Below are positions 25,594-34,196 of a stretch of DNA of 64,000 nucleotides, one piece after another. The notes beneath the pieces were generated by a model. The model saw only the letters and a list, made by a program, of their open reading frames with translations, searched no databases and had not been told where the DNA came from. Source of the DNA: Slackia equolifaciens (GTDB taxonomy: Bacteria; Actinomycetota; Coriobacteriia; Coriobacteriales; Eggerthellaceae); the NCBI RefSeq assembly GCF_003725995.1, contig NZ_QIBX01000007.1, positions 1 to 64,000 of the forward strand, written 5' to 3'. Every line of letters begins with the position of its first letter. Positions within the stretch are counted from its first letter, which is position 1. The translations under genes and the position numbers were made by a program.

Positions 25594-27183
25594 ATGGAAG
25601 AGAAGACCCCTGGCGTTCCCACTCCCGAACAGCCTGAGTCCCCCGCAACGCCGCCCGCGCCCAAAGCGCCCGAGTCGCCTGCCGCTCCGGCAAAGCCCGA
25701 GCAGCCCTCGACTCCTGAGGAACCCGCAACGCCGCCCCAGCCGGCTGCCCCCGATGAGGCAGAGGCCCCTGCTGCGCCAGCTGCTCCTGCGGCTCCCGTG
25801 GCGCCGGCTGCTCCCGTGGCGCCGGCTGCTCCTGAGGCTCCCGCTGCCCCGGTTGCTCCCGAGAGCCCGGCGGCCCCTGGCGCTCCTGCGACCCCTGCGG
25901 CCCCCGAAAGCCCCGCGGCCCCTGCTGCTCCCGCGGCCCCGGTTCCGCAGTCTCCCGCCGCACCTGAGGCACCTGCCGCTCCGCAGCCCCCTCAGTCGCC
26001 CGTTCAGCCCGCCGCCCCCGCGGCTCCGCAATCGCCGGCGCAACCCCATCAGCCGGTGCAGCCGATGGGCGCGCCCGCGCAGCCCGCACAACCCAACCAG
26101 CCCCAACAGCCGGTTCCAGCTCAACCTGCGGGCTTCGATCCCACTCAGCCGTTTGGCGGCAACCAGCCTCAGCAGCCAATGGGTGCGCCTGCGCAACCCG
26201 CTCAGCCTGGCCAGCCCCAGCAGCCGGTGCAGCCCAACCAGCCCCAACAGCCCTATGGCCAGCAGTCCCCGCAGCCGACTCAGCCCATGGGTTACAACCA
26301 GGGAGCTTATCCGCCCCCTCCGGTTCCGCCGGTGTACGCGCAAAAGAGCAGCGGCAAGGCAATCGGCGCTCTTGTTTGCGGCATTCTTGCCATTCTGTTC
26401 TCGTGGCTGCCTCTTCTGGGCATCATCCTTGGCATTGTGGCCATCGTGCTCGCTTCCAAGGCGGTCAAGCAGTTCGGTCGCGACGGCAAGGCAACGGGCG
26501 GCAAGATCTGCGGCATCGTGGGTCTTGTGTTCTCCATCCTCGGATTCATATTCTGGGGATTCGTGAGCTGCGCCGTTCTGGCGGCTGCGCCCTATGCCGA
26601 TTCGGGCTATAGCGAAATCGACGAGGTCATCAGCTCTGACGATTCCGGCGCTGTGGCCACCGACGAGCTTTCTGCCGCCGAGCAGCAGGCGACCGACGCC
26701 GGGGTTGCCGAGCTGGAAAAGCTCGCCACCCAGGACGAGAGCATGGTGCAGTATCTGGCCGCCGATTTGGACGAGGGCTTTACCGAGGCCATGGATATGA
26801 GCCACGCCGATTTGGGCATCGACCCTGCCGACCTGGCCCGTTGGATGCTCACCGACTTCTCCTACACTACCGACGGAGTGTATGTGTACGAGGAAGACGG
26901 CGAGGGCACCATGTACGCCGATTTGGAGATACGCGATTCGTACGCATTCATGCTGAATTTCTACGACAAGGTGAATGCGCTCAATAGTTCCGAGGAAATC
27001 AAAACGATGACCGAGGATGACGCCAAGGCTCGCATCGGTGAGCTTTACTATGAGGCCATGGACGAAACCACCGATATGACTACGTATTACGCGTCCATCG
27101 ACCTGGTGAAGGAAGGCGACCAGTGGGTCGTTGATCAGGATAGTTGGGAAGAAGAGCTCGACTACATGTTCGGGATCTACTAG
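25594..27183 (+). CDS. Proline/alanine-rich membrane protein with DUF4190-like domain
   Basis: 529 residues in three parts. Residues ~5-250 are a low-complexity Pro/Ala then Pro/Gln-rich tail (P-A-A-P and Q-P-Q-Q-P repeats). Two membrane helices follow (~257-291 and ~305-332), of the DUF4190 type with the connecting K-x-x-G-R-D-G-K-A-T-G-G-K segment. The C-terminal ~195 residues are acidic and likely extracytoplasmic. Role unknown; similar proteins are thought to sit in the envelope with the Pro-rich tail in the cytoplasm. ATG 25594 has AGAGGG at 6 nt; a GTG at 25570 is possible. A strong terminator follows. Confidence 0.78.
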   Translation: MEEKTPGVPTPEQPESPATPPAPKAPESPAAPAKPEQPSTPEEPATPPQPAAPDEAEAPAAPAAPAAPVAPAAPVAPAAPEAPAAPVAPESPAAPGAPATPAAPESPAAPAAPAAPVPQSPAAPEAPAAPQPPQSPVQPAAPAAPQSPAQPHQPVQPMGAPAQPAQPNQPQQPVPAQPAGFDPTQPFGGNQPQQPMGAPAQPAQPGQPQQPVQPNQPQQPYGQQSPQPTQPMGYNQGAYPPPPVPPVYAQKSSGKAIGALVCGILAILFSWLPLLGIILGIVAIVLASKAVKQFGRDGKATGGKICGIVGLVFSILGFIFWGFVSCAVLAAAPYADSGYSEIDEVISSDDSGAVATDELSAAEQQATDAGVAELEKLATQDESMVQYLAADLDEGFTEAMDMSHADLGIDPADLARWMLTDFSYTTDGVYVYEEDGEGTMYADLEIRDSYAFMLNFYDKVNALNSSEEIKTMTEDDAKARIGELYYEAMDETTDMTTYYASIDLVKEGDQWVVDQDSWEEELDYMFGIY

Positions 27184-27213
27184 GCCTGCTCCGACCCCGT
27201 ATCGCTTATTCTT

Positions 27214-27247
27214 GTGCCTGTCGATTTTATTCGGCAGGCACTTTCTT
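27214..27247 (+). terminator. Rho-independent terminator
   Basis: GTGCCTG (27214-27220) pairs with CAGGCAC (27235-27241), extended inward by partial pairing, followed by TTTCTT. Ends the DUF4190-like gene. Confidence 0.8.
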
Positions 27248-27288
27248 AGGCCCAACCTGCGAGCTCTTATGAGAAAGAAGGCATCAAT

Positions 27289-28191
27289 ATGAAAATCATC
27301 GAAGCTCAGGTGTATGACTTCAACAAGGAGAACGCTCCGTGCGACACGGCAAAGCCGGGCGACATGCTGCTGTTCAGGACGTTGGACTGCTTCTCCAATC
27401 GCATTCCCGACGAGAACACCACCATGGCCGATCTCGACTACACCTACGGCTTCGCAAACCCCGCGGCTGGCCCCGTGTATGTTGAAGGCGCCGAGCCGGG
27501 CGACGTGCTGGTGGTTGACATTTACGACATCCAGGTGGCCGATGAAGGCACCATCGCTACCGATGACCACTGCGGCCCGCTGTTCGAGACCACGGGCTAC
27601 CGCACCAAGAAGATCAAGATCAAAGACGGCGTGGCTGATTTTAACGGTGTGAAGTTCCCCATCAATCCGATGATCGGCGTTATCGGCACCGCGCCCGACG
27701 GCGACCCCGTGATCGACGGCTTCGTGGGCAACCACGGCGGCAACATGGACAACAAGCACATCACCAAGGGCGCACGCCTGTACTTCCCCGTGCGCGTGCC
27801 GGGCGCGCTGCTGCAGATGGGCGACGTGCATGCCACGATGGGCGACGGCGAGCTGTGCGGAACCGGCATCGAGATTCCGGCCGAGATTCTCGTCAAGATT
27901 CAGCTGGTCAAGGGCTTCGAGCTCAATTGGCCGGTGCTCGAGACGCAGGATAAATGGTATGTGAACGCGTGCGCGCCCAAGTATGACGAGGCCCTGATGA
28001 ACGCCGCTAAGGAGATGCAGCGCCTTATCATGCGCATCACCGGCTGGGACGCTGAGGAGACATATATGTATATGTCCGTCCAATCCGACGTGGAAATCAG
28101 CCAGGGCTGCGAGCCGTGCGAGGTCCAGCTGTCGCTGCGCATTGGCACGCCCAAGCTTTACGACCTGGAGCCGCTGGTTCCGCAGCCGTAA
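27289..28191 (+). CDS. Acetamidase/formamidase family protein
   Basis: 300 residues spanning the FmdA/AmdA family: N-terminal PGDMLLFRTLDC, central GPVYVEGAEPGDVLVVDI, NHGGNMDNKHITKGARLYFPV, and LLQMGDVHATMGDGELCGTGIE, which is the family hallmark. Members hydrolyse short amides to ammonia and the acid and use a metal site including the conserved His/Asp residues in these motifs. ATG 27289 follows GAGAAAGAAGG. An APC permease lies 690 bp downstream on the same strand and could import a substrate, but repeats and a probable promoter separate them. Confidence 0.9.
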   Translation: MKIIEAQVYDFNKENAPCDTAKPGDMLLFRTLDCFSNRIPDENTTMADLDYTYGFANPAAGPVYVEGAEPGDVLVVDIYDIQVADEGTIATDDHCGPLFETTGYRTKKIKIKDGVADFNGVKFPINPMIGVIGTAPDGDPVIDGFVGNHGGNMDNKHITKGARLYFPVRVPGALLQMGDVHATMGDGELCGTGIEIPAEILVKIQLVKGFELNWPVLETQDKWYVNACAPKYDEALMNAAKEMQRLIMRITGWDAEETYMYMSVQSDVEISQGCEPCEVQLSLRIGTPKLYDLEPLVPQP

Positions 28192-28291
28192 GGCGTTTCC
28201 CATAAGGTGCCGCAACGCTCGAAGGCACGGAGGCTGATTCCGCGGCAGTAAGGGCGGTTCAGCTCCAGACTGCAGAGTCGATTTACGAAAG

Positions 28292-28390
28292 AGGCCCGCT
28301 TTGTACTTCTCCGGAGGTACAAAGCGGGCCTGAATTGTAAAAAGGGGGTACAAAGTAGGCTCGGGATGCAAATCGGAGGTACAAAGCGGC
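28292..28390. repeat. GGTACAAAGCGG repeat family with a 15-bp hairpin
   Basis: AGGCCCGCTTTGTAC (28292-28306) and its exact reverse complement (28317-28331) form a hairpin with a 10-nt loop. Further copies of the GGTACAAAG core follow at ~28347 and ~28378, and another copy lies at 45036-45048 after the ferritin gene. The rest of the 688-bp gap (28192-28879) has no convincing gene; TATCGC-ATTAAA-GCGATA (28670-28687) is a possible operator for the permease. Confidence 0.6.
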
Positions 28391-28879
28391 TTTCATTCGT
28401 AAACGCACTGCAAAACAAGGCTGCTTCGTACCTCGTATTCGCGGAAGGGTGCGCCCATGTGGGGGTCGCTTACGATGGGGCTCGTTTTGCGCTCTTTCCA
28501 TCTGCAGAGGGAATCTGCGCCTCGCGTCTTTTCTCCACCCCCTCCTTTCTTCCCTCCGCATCGCGCCGCCGGCTTAGCTCGGGCGACCGTTCACCGCGCA
28601 TCCGTTTCCGATGCGCTAAAACATGTGCACAAGTTCTCCACATATGGTACATGCGATGCTAAACTGCTCTATCGCATTAAAGCGATACACCAAAACCAAG
28701 CGACGTGGGCATGCGATGCCAAAGGGGGAATACCGCGAAGCTGCAAGGTTTAATCATGGGTTTCTCGGAACGGCAAGAGCGGCACGCCATCTGGGGAAAT
28801 GAGCAAACACGGCACTGGGGCAACATGCGTATGCCGCTGGCTTTTGGCAGGTAAGGAAAGCGAGTAGAAGGAAAAGGCA

Positions 28880-30268
28880 ATGGCAGAAAAACTTTCGAGC
28901 GCCGAGAAGCTCGAGCAGCAGTTCGGCTATAAGCAAGAGCTGCGCCGTGGCATGGGCCTTTGGGACGTCGTTTTGTACGGCGTTCTGTTCATGGTCATCA
29001 TCGCCCCGCACTCTATCTGGGGCCTTGTGCAGCAGCAGGGCCTGGGTATGTCCACGCTGGTCTACCTGGTAGGTTTCGTGGCCATCGGCTTTACGGCTCT
29101 GAGCTATGTGCGCATGAGTAAGAAGTTCCCCATCGCGGGATCGGTGTACTCCTATGTGCAGCGCGGTCTGAACCCGCATGCGGGCTTTATTTCGGGCTGG
29201 ATGATTCTGTTGGACTACTGCATCGCTCCTGCTCTGCTGTACACCATGGTTGCCAACTGGGGCGTTATGCTGGTTCCCAATAGCCCCTGGTGGTTGTGGA
29301 TCATCGTGTTCGTTGCATTCAATACCTTCGTCAACATTCGCGGCGTTTCCCTCACCCGCGGCATCGACTTCGTGATTTTCGCCATCGAGATCATCGCCGT
29401 TATTGCGTTCGTGGCCCTAGGCTGCAACTTCATCATGGGCGGCGGCGGCGCTGGCGAGTTCAACATGGACCCCATTTGGCAGCCTGACGTTGTCACTCCC
29501 ACCTTCATTGCTGCCGGCATTTCCATTGCCGCGCTGAACTTCCTGGGCTTCGACGGCATTTCCACGCTGGCCGAGGAAACCCATGAGCCCGAGAAGAACA
29601 TCGGCCGCGGCATCATGATCGCCCTGCTCATCATCATCGTGTGCTTCAGCGTTCAGACCTACATCGCTTCGCTGATTCAGCCCGACTGGATGAGCTGGGA
29701 TGAAGAGCACGCCAACAACGCGTTCTTCTATGGCTGCCAGCTGATTGGTGGCAACCTGTTCATGAACATCATGCTAGTCATTAACATCGTGGCCGTGGGC
29801 ATTGCCAACATCATGAACGCTCAGCTCGCCGCTTCTCGTCTGCTGTACTCCATGGGCCGCGACGGCGTTATCCCGCGCATCTTTGGCAAGGTTCATCCCA
29901 AGTTCAAGACCCCGTGGGTTGGCTCGATCTTCATTGGCATTGTGGCATTCATTCTGGTGGCGATTCTGGGAATGGCCGACCTCGCTACGCTGGTGAACTT
30001 CGGTGCCCTGTTCGGCTTCATCATGCTGAACTTCTCGGTGTTCTGGTATTTCTTCGTGAAGCAGAAGGAGCGCTCCTTTGGCGGCGTAGTGAAGTACCTG
30101 ATTTGCCCCTGGATCGGCATCGCCATTCTGGTGTATGTATTCACCGGCTTCCAGGCGCTCACTTGGGCGATGGGCATCACTTGGTTCGTTATCGGCATGA
30201 TTGTGGCTGCGGTGAAGTCCAAGGGCTTCAAGGAGGTTCCCGAGGCATTCAAGAACTTGGATGTGTAA
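28880..30268 (+). CDS. APC-superfamily amino acid permease
   Basis: 462 residues with twelve predicted helices. The first is preceded by a short cytoplasmic tail, and the family pattern LWDVVLYGVLFMVIIAPHSIWGLV followed by SYVRMSKKFPIAGSVYSYVQRG covers helices 1-2. GFDGISTLAEETHEPEKNIGRGI is the conserved loop after helix 6. It should import an amino acid or amine by proton symport or exchange; specificity cannot be assigned. ATG 28880 follows GAAGGAAAAGGC. A strong terminator ends the gene. Confidence 0.92.
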   Translation: MAEKLSSAEKLEQQFGYKQELRRGMGLWDVVLYGVLFMVIIAPHSIWGLVQQQGLGMSTLVYLVGFVAIGFTALSYVRMSKKFPIAGSVYSYVQRGLNPHAGFISGWMILLDYCIAPALLYTMVANWGVMLVPNSPWWLWIIVFVAFNTFVNIRGVSLTRGIDFVIFAIEIIAVIAFVALGCNFIMGGGGAGEFNMDPIWQPDVVTPTFIAAGISIAALNFLGFDGISTLAEETHEPEKNIGRGIMIALLIIIVCFSVQTYIASLIQPDWMSWDEEHANNAFFYGCQLIGGNLFMNIMLVINIVAVGIANIMNAQLAASRLLYSMGRDGVIPRIFGKVHPKFKTPWVGSIFIGIVAFILVAILGMADLATLVNFGALFGFIMLNFSVFWYFFVKQKERSFGGVVKYLICPWIGIAILVYVFTGFQALTWAMGITWFVIGMIVAAVKSKGFKEVPEAFKNLDV

Positions 30269-30311
30269 GGGGTATCGGGCTGCGTGCCGCGAGGAACGTG
30301 ACTAAAGCCAA

Positions 30312-30339
30312 GGGGGTCGCCGTGTGCGGCCCCCTTTTT
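30312..30339 (+). terminator. Rho-independent terminator
   Basis: GGGGGTCGC (30312-30320) pairs with GCGGCCCCC (30326-30334) with one wobble, then TTTTT. Confidence 0.9.
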
Positions 30340-30359
30340 GTACAGAAGAGGAGGCAGAT

Positions 30360-30779
30360 ATGGCAGAACCCCTGGTTGCGGCCGATGCATCGCTCGATGA
30401 GGTGCGAGCGTTCTTTGAAAGCGATCGCTACGCCACCACGACGCTTACGCCCACGATCGAAGACGCGCGTCCCGGCTACGCTCGCGTGAGCATGGAAATA
30501 GGGCCGGATCATCGCAACGGTATGGGCGCGCTTATGGGCGGCGTGTCGTTCACGCTGGCCGATTTCGCGTTTGCGATTGCGTCCAATGTAGGCCAAGCGC
30601 CCACGGTTACCGCTTCGAGCACGATTGATTTCATGAGCGCGCCCAAGGATGCTCGTCTGATTGCCGAGTGCGAGGTGGAAAAGAGCGGCCGTTCGCTCTG
30701 TTTCGCCACGGTGCGCGTTGCCGATGGTGCCGGTAACCCCGTGTCGCGCATCTCGGTGACGGGTTTTCGCAAGGGATAG
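30360..30779 (+). CDS. PaaI-type hotdog-fold thioesterase
   Basis: 139 residues. The hotdog core has the Asn-Gly-Met-Gly active-site helix followed by TLADFAFAIASN and the strand PTVTASSTIDFMSAPKDARLIAECEVEKSGRS, as in PaaI/YbgC-like acyl-CoA thioesterases. The frequent His-Gly-Gly at the helix start reads Met-Gly-Gly here, so catalysis may rely on other residues. ATG 30360 has GAGGAGG at 6 nt. Monocistronic, with a terminator before and a repeat region after. Confidence 0.87.
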   Translation: MAEPLVAADASLDEVRAFFESDRYATTTLTPTIEDARPGYARVSMEIGPDHRNGMGALMGGVSFTLADFAFAIASNVGQAPTVTASSTIDFMSAPKDARLIAECEVEKSGRSLCFATVRVADGAGNPVSRISVTGFRKG

Positions 30780-30892
30780 AGTCCAGGAGGGCCGATGGGT
30801 TTCCCGAACCTAGGGGCGTTTTATTTGATTGCGCTATCAGCCAGGCCATCGTCGAAAGAGGGATGTCCGGGCACTCTAGTTGTTCTTAGCCC

Positions 30893-31090
30893 GTTGAGAC
30901 GAATGCCGATACGCATAGTCGAGCTTGCTGACGCCCTTTTAGGCGGTGTTTTCTATGGCCCGTTGAAACAAACGCCGATTTGCCGCAGCATGAACGTCGC
31001 TCTGCAACCGCATGAACGTCGTTTCGCAACCGCGTAAAAGTCGCCCCGCAAACAAACGCCGATTTGCCGCACCAGAAACGTCGCCCCGTA
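30893..31090. repeat. Degenerate repeat array attached to element copy 2
   Basis: Reverse-complement relatives of the array at 11298-11600: units such as CCGCAGCATGAACGTCGCTC and CAAACGCCGATTTGCCGC alternate. It lies on the left of the element, whereas in copy 1 the array is on the right. No gene is supported between 30780 and 31633. Confidence 0.6.
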
Positions 31091-31231
31091 AACGAACGCC
31101 GATTTGCTGCAGTTTTCGAGGGGTGCCCCGAGTACACTGCCATTAGGCTCTCCGTTTCCCCAGGTCACAGCCTCGCTCCGATTGGTCTACTTCGGGAGGC
31201 GCGCGAAAACTGCAGCAAATCGCCGTTTGTT
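31091..31231. repeat. 141-bp inverted-repeat element, copy 2
   Basis: Ends 31091-31116 and 31206-31231 are inverted repeats with two mismatches over 26 bp, extended by two further base pairs inward. The body matches copy 1 (11157-11297) closely over its whole length and lies in the same + strand orientation, though the attached array is on the other side. Confidence 0.8.
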
Positions 31232-31288
31232 TCAGCCCACGTCGCCTTTTCATTGTTTTCATTGCGATTCCGCCATTTTCACTTCGAC

Positions 31289-31410
31289 TTTTTTTGGGGG
31301 GGGGCACGCTTGCGCAGCGATGCCCTTCGTCTTAGGGTGTCACACTTGCGCAGCGATGCTCTTCGTCTTTGGGGGAGAGGCACACTTGCGCCGCGTGCCC
31401 TTTGTCTTCT
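31289..31410. repeat. T7G9 homopolymer tract followed by three ~36-bp repeats
   Basis: T7 (31289-31295) and G9 (31296-31304) are followed by three imperfect units with core CACTTGCGCAGCGATGCYCT, at ~31305, ~31341 and ~31381. The tract is intergenic, about 330 bp before the next start. Confidence 0.6.
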
Positions 31411-31633
31411 GAATGCCGAGGGCAGGGCGCGCGGTTTTTTACGTGTCAAGCTTGGAATGTGTTGGACGCTTTTTGCGTATCGGAATGAGAAGCGCCGGGC
31501 AAAATGGATGGAATATGCGTTAAGACCGTCTCTTGCTGTCTGGACGCTTTGTTCCGATGGGCGTACTATCTGCCGAGCTGTTTTTAGACGAAGTCCGCTG
31601 GCACGGCGAGCGTTGAGAGAAGGATGCGCACTT

Positions 31634-31957
31634 ATGGCCGAGATCTTGGAAGCCGTTATGCTCATATGCTTTGGCCTTTCGTGGCCCATGAACGCGTGGA
31701 AGGCATATCAGGCGCGCACCGCCGCTGGAACCAGTTGGCAGTTCATTCTGCTTATCACGCTCGGCTATGTGGCAGGCATTGCGGCAAAGTTTTGCGCGGG
31801 AGCCATCAATTGGGTACTCGCCGTGTACTTCCTCAATATGATCTTCCTCGGCTTCAATTGGGCAATCTATTTTCGCAATCGCACGCTGGACAAGACCAAC
31901 GCTTTGCAGCGCGCCGCTCGCAAAGTGGCCAAAATGCATCAGAAGCAAGGGGCGTAA
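31634..31957 (+). CDS. Small three-helix membrane protein, SemiSWEET/PQ-loop-like
   Basis: 107 residues with three hydrophobic segments (~5-20, ~35-58, ~62-82) and a basic C-terminal tail. The segment after helix 1 (SWPMNAWKAYQARTAAGTSWQFI) resembles a PQ-loop: proline in the first helix, then a short basic loop and a Ser/Thr-Trp entry into helix 2, as in SemiSWEET-type transporters that dimerise. The exact family is not certain. ATG 31634 follows GAGAAGGA; longer in-frame starts run through the repeat region. Confidence 0.7.
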   Translation: MAEILEAVMLICFGLSWPMNAWKAYQARTAAGTSWQFILLITLGYVAGIAAKFCAGAINWVLAVYFLNMIFLGFNWAIYFRNRTLDKTNALQRAARKVAKMHQKQGA

Positions 31958-32325
31958 AGCGAGGCGCGTGGGACGTAGGGCCTGTCGCAGCAAGGCTCGC
32001 GGAGGGACGACTGACGAGGGCTGGATGCGCGGGCATAGGGCAAGGCTCGAAGGCGCGAGGGCTAGGCCAATTGCATCTGCCTATATACCCCACTTTCGGG
32101 TATTTCTTGCCTGGTGCGTGCAAATCCCCAGATAAATCCCCTGTACCACGCGATGATTTCCCTCCGTCGCGTAGGTAGAGTGCTCAGCATCAAAGCCGAT
32201 CGGGCCAATCCGTAGAGGGCGGGTTGGCGGGCGCGATGCAAGCGTGCACGCACGAGCGCACCCGGCGCAATCGTCGTGTGCCACGCACGCTGCCCACCGT
32301 TCGGAAAAGACAATAGGAGGGAATC
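31958..32325. other. 368-bp intergenic region before a flavoprotein gene
   Basis: No gene is supported. ATACCC-N7-GGGTAT (32085-32103) is a perfect dyad in a small AT-rich patch with a TATATA box (32082-32087) and may mark the promoter/operator of the flavoprotein gene. The remainder is GC-rich without visible structure. Confidence 0.45.
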
Positions 32326-34032
32326 ATGGAACTCACTCGTCGCGATTTGTTCAAATTCGGTGGCGTTGCCGCTGCTGGCGCTGCTACCGCCGGCGTGCTG
32401 GCCGGCTGCTCGCCCACCACGGCAAGCGAATCTTCTTCGGGCGACGCCGAGGCGACTACCAGCTCTTGGCGCGATCAGCCCGAGATGCCTACCGAATTCG
32501 CCGAGACCGTCGACTGCGATCTGGTAGTTGTTGGCGCGGGCAACGGCGGCATGGTTGCTGCCACCACTGCTGCTCAGAACGGCGCGAAGGTTATCGTGCT
32601 GGAGAAGAACGGCGCCATCGCATCTGCCCGCGAGGCTATCGGCGCGCTGAACTCCAATCTCGAGCCTGACCACAAAGAGGACGTGCCCACGCTCATCAAC
32701 CATGCTGCCACGGTGAACGCAGGCGACATCAATGCCCCGCTCTACAAGACCTGGGCCGAGAAGTCTGGCGAAATGATCGAGTGGATGAAGGAGACCTTGG
32801 AGCCCAAGGGCATGCTCTTCCCGTTCGAGTGGCATGCGCCCGACGACCCGCATGCCTACTATCCGGCCATGTGCTACAACCCCTGCCTCGATGAATACAA
32901 TCCCGATGGCCCCAACTATGGCGCCTACATGCACCTCGAGGTCATGACTGACGTGTTCACCAACGACCTGGGCGGCGAGATTCGCTTCAACACCCCCGCG
33001 CAGCAGCTCATCCAGGACGAGTCCGGTCGCGTGACCGGCGTTGTGGCCGAGGGCGAGAACGGTTTCATCCAGATCAATGCCTCCAAGGGCGTCATCGTAT
33101 GCACGGGTGGCTACGGTGCCAATACCGAGATGCTCGACGAGCTTGCTCCCGGCAATTCCACCTGGTGCGGCCTGACCAGCGCCACCGGCGAGAACGGTGA
33201 CGGCATCCGCATGGCTCTGTGGGCCGGTGCGGAGCTTGAGGCTGGCGGCGGCTGCATGGTGTGGAATCGTGCAATCCTGCCCGATGGCTTCGAGTTTGAC
33301 GAATCCCGTACCGGCGGTGACATCTTCCTGCCCGGCAGCCAGCCCTTCCTGCATGTGAACATCAAGGGCGAGCGCTTCATGAACGAGGATCAGTGCTATC
33401 CCATGAGCTTCGCCGCCGGCGCCAATCAGCCCGGCCACTACAGCTGGATCGTGTGGGACGGTAATTACTGGGACGACATCAAGCAGTTCGACACCTGCGG
33501 ATGCTCTCGTCTTTATCCTGCACCCAGCGGCACTGCCTTCAATGCCGACGTGTACGACTGCGAGGCGCTCACCAAGGAGCACCTGGATAGCTTCTGGCTG
33601 CAGCCCCGTCTGGAGAACGGTTCGCTCAAGCAGGCCGATACGCTCGAGGGCCTTGCTGAGGCCATGGGCTTCGACGCCGAGACCACCGAGACTTTCCTTG
33701 CCACCGTCGAGCATTACAACGAGCTGTGCGCCAACGGCGAGGACACCGATTTCGGCAAACCGGCGTACCGTCTGTCCGACGTCGAGACTGCTCCGTTCTA
33801 TGCGGCCCGTATCGCCGGTGCGTTGCTGGTGACCATCCACGGCGTGATTACCGACACCAACAGCCAGCCGCTGCGCGCCGACGGCTCCGTGATTGAGGGC
33901 CTGTACGTGTGTGGCAACGACCAGGGTGGTTTCTATCCGCACAACTACCCGTCCAACTTCACGGGCATCAATGCTGGTCGCACGGCAACCTTTGCGCGCA
34001 TCGCCGCCAAGCATGCGCTGGGCGTGGAGTAA
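32326..34032 (+). CDS. Tat-exported FAD-dependent reductase (fumarate reductase flavoprotein type)
   Basis: 568 residues. Tat motif TRRDLFKFGG and lipobox LAGC; FAD Rossmann segment LVVVGAGNGGMVAATTAAQNG at ~66-86; cap motif GERFMNED; C-terminal FAD segment GLYVCGNDQGGFYPHNYPSNFTGINAG. No haem domain. ATG 32326 follows GGAGGG. It is convergent with the membrane LuxR gene at 34197-36122, with a shared bidirectional terminator between, so the regulator may still be the cognate one although not divergent. Similar in length and layout to the proteins at 2758 and 40984; substrate unknown. Confidence 0.9.
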   Translation: MELTRRDLFKFGGVAAAGAATAGVLAGCSPTTASESSSGDAEATTSSWRDQPEMPTEFAETVDCDLVVVGAGNGGMVAATTAAQNGAKVIVLEKNGAIASAREAIGALNSNLEPDHKEDVPTLINHAATVNAGDINAPLYKTWAEKSGEMIEWMKETLEPKGMLFPFEWHAPDDPHAYYPAMCYNPCLDEYNPDGPNYGAYMHLEVMTDVFTNDLGGEIRFNTPAQQLIQDESGRVTGVVAEGENGFIQINASKGVIVCTGGYGANTEMLDELAPGNSTWCGLTSATGENGDGIRMALWAGAELEAGGGCMVWNRAILPDGFEFDESRTGGDIFLPGSQPFLHVNIKGERFMNEDQCYPMSFAAGANQPGHYSWIVWDGNYWDDIKQFDTCGCSRLYPAPSGTAFNADVYDCEALTKEHLDSFWLQPRLENGSLKQADTLEGLAEAMGFDAETTETFLATVEHYNELCANGEDTDFGKPAYRLSDVETAPFYAARIAGALLVTIHGVITDTNSQPLRADGSVIEGLYVCGNDQGGFYPHNYPSNFTGINAGRTATFARIAAKHALGVE

Positions 34033-34133
34033 GAGCCCGAACGCACCTATCGTGTTTTGGCCCGTTGCCTCAATCGCGTGGAGCGACCGAGGCAACGCCC
34101 CCCAACCTTACCGACAATCAATGTCACCCTCCC

Positions 34134-34161
34134 AAGAAAGAACCCTTCGGGGTTCTTTCTT
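34134..34161. terminator. Bidirectional terminator with UUCG tetraloop
   Basis: AAGAAAGAACCC (34134-34145), TTCG, GGGTTCTTTCTT (34150-34161): a perfect 12-bp stem capped by a stable UUCG loop, giving T-rich tails both ways between convergent genes. Confidence 0.93.
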
Positions 34162-34196
34162 TGTTGGGGGAAACTTGAGCAGTGCTTTTGTGGCTG

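Noticed and set aside
25576-28371. 931-codon open frame on the minus strand
   Set aside because: It spans two well-supported plus-strand genes; its sequence is low-complexity antisense of Pro/Ala-rich coding DNA and has no domain.
32062-34095. 677-codon minus-strand frame across a flavoprotein gene (similar ones at 2752-4389 and 6137-7765)
   Set aside because: High-GC third positions keep the antisense frame open; no ribosome site or recognisable protein.
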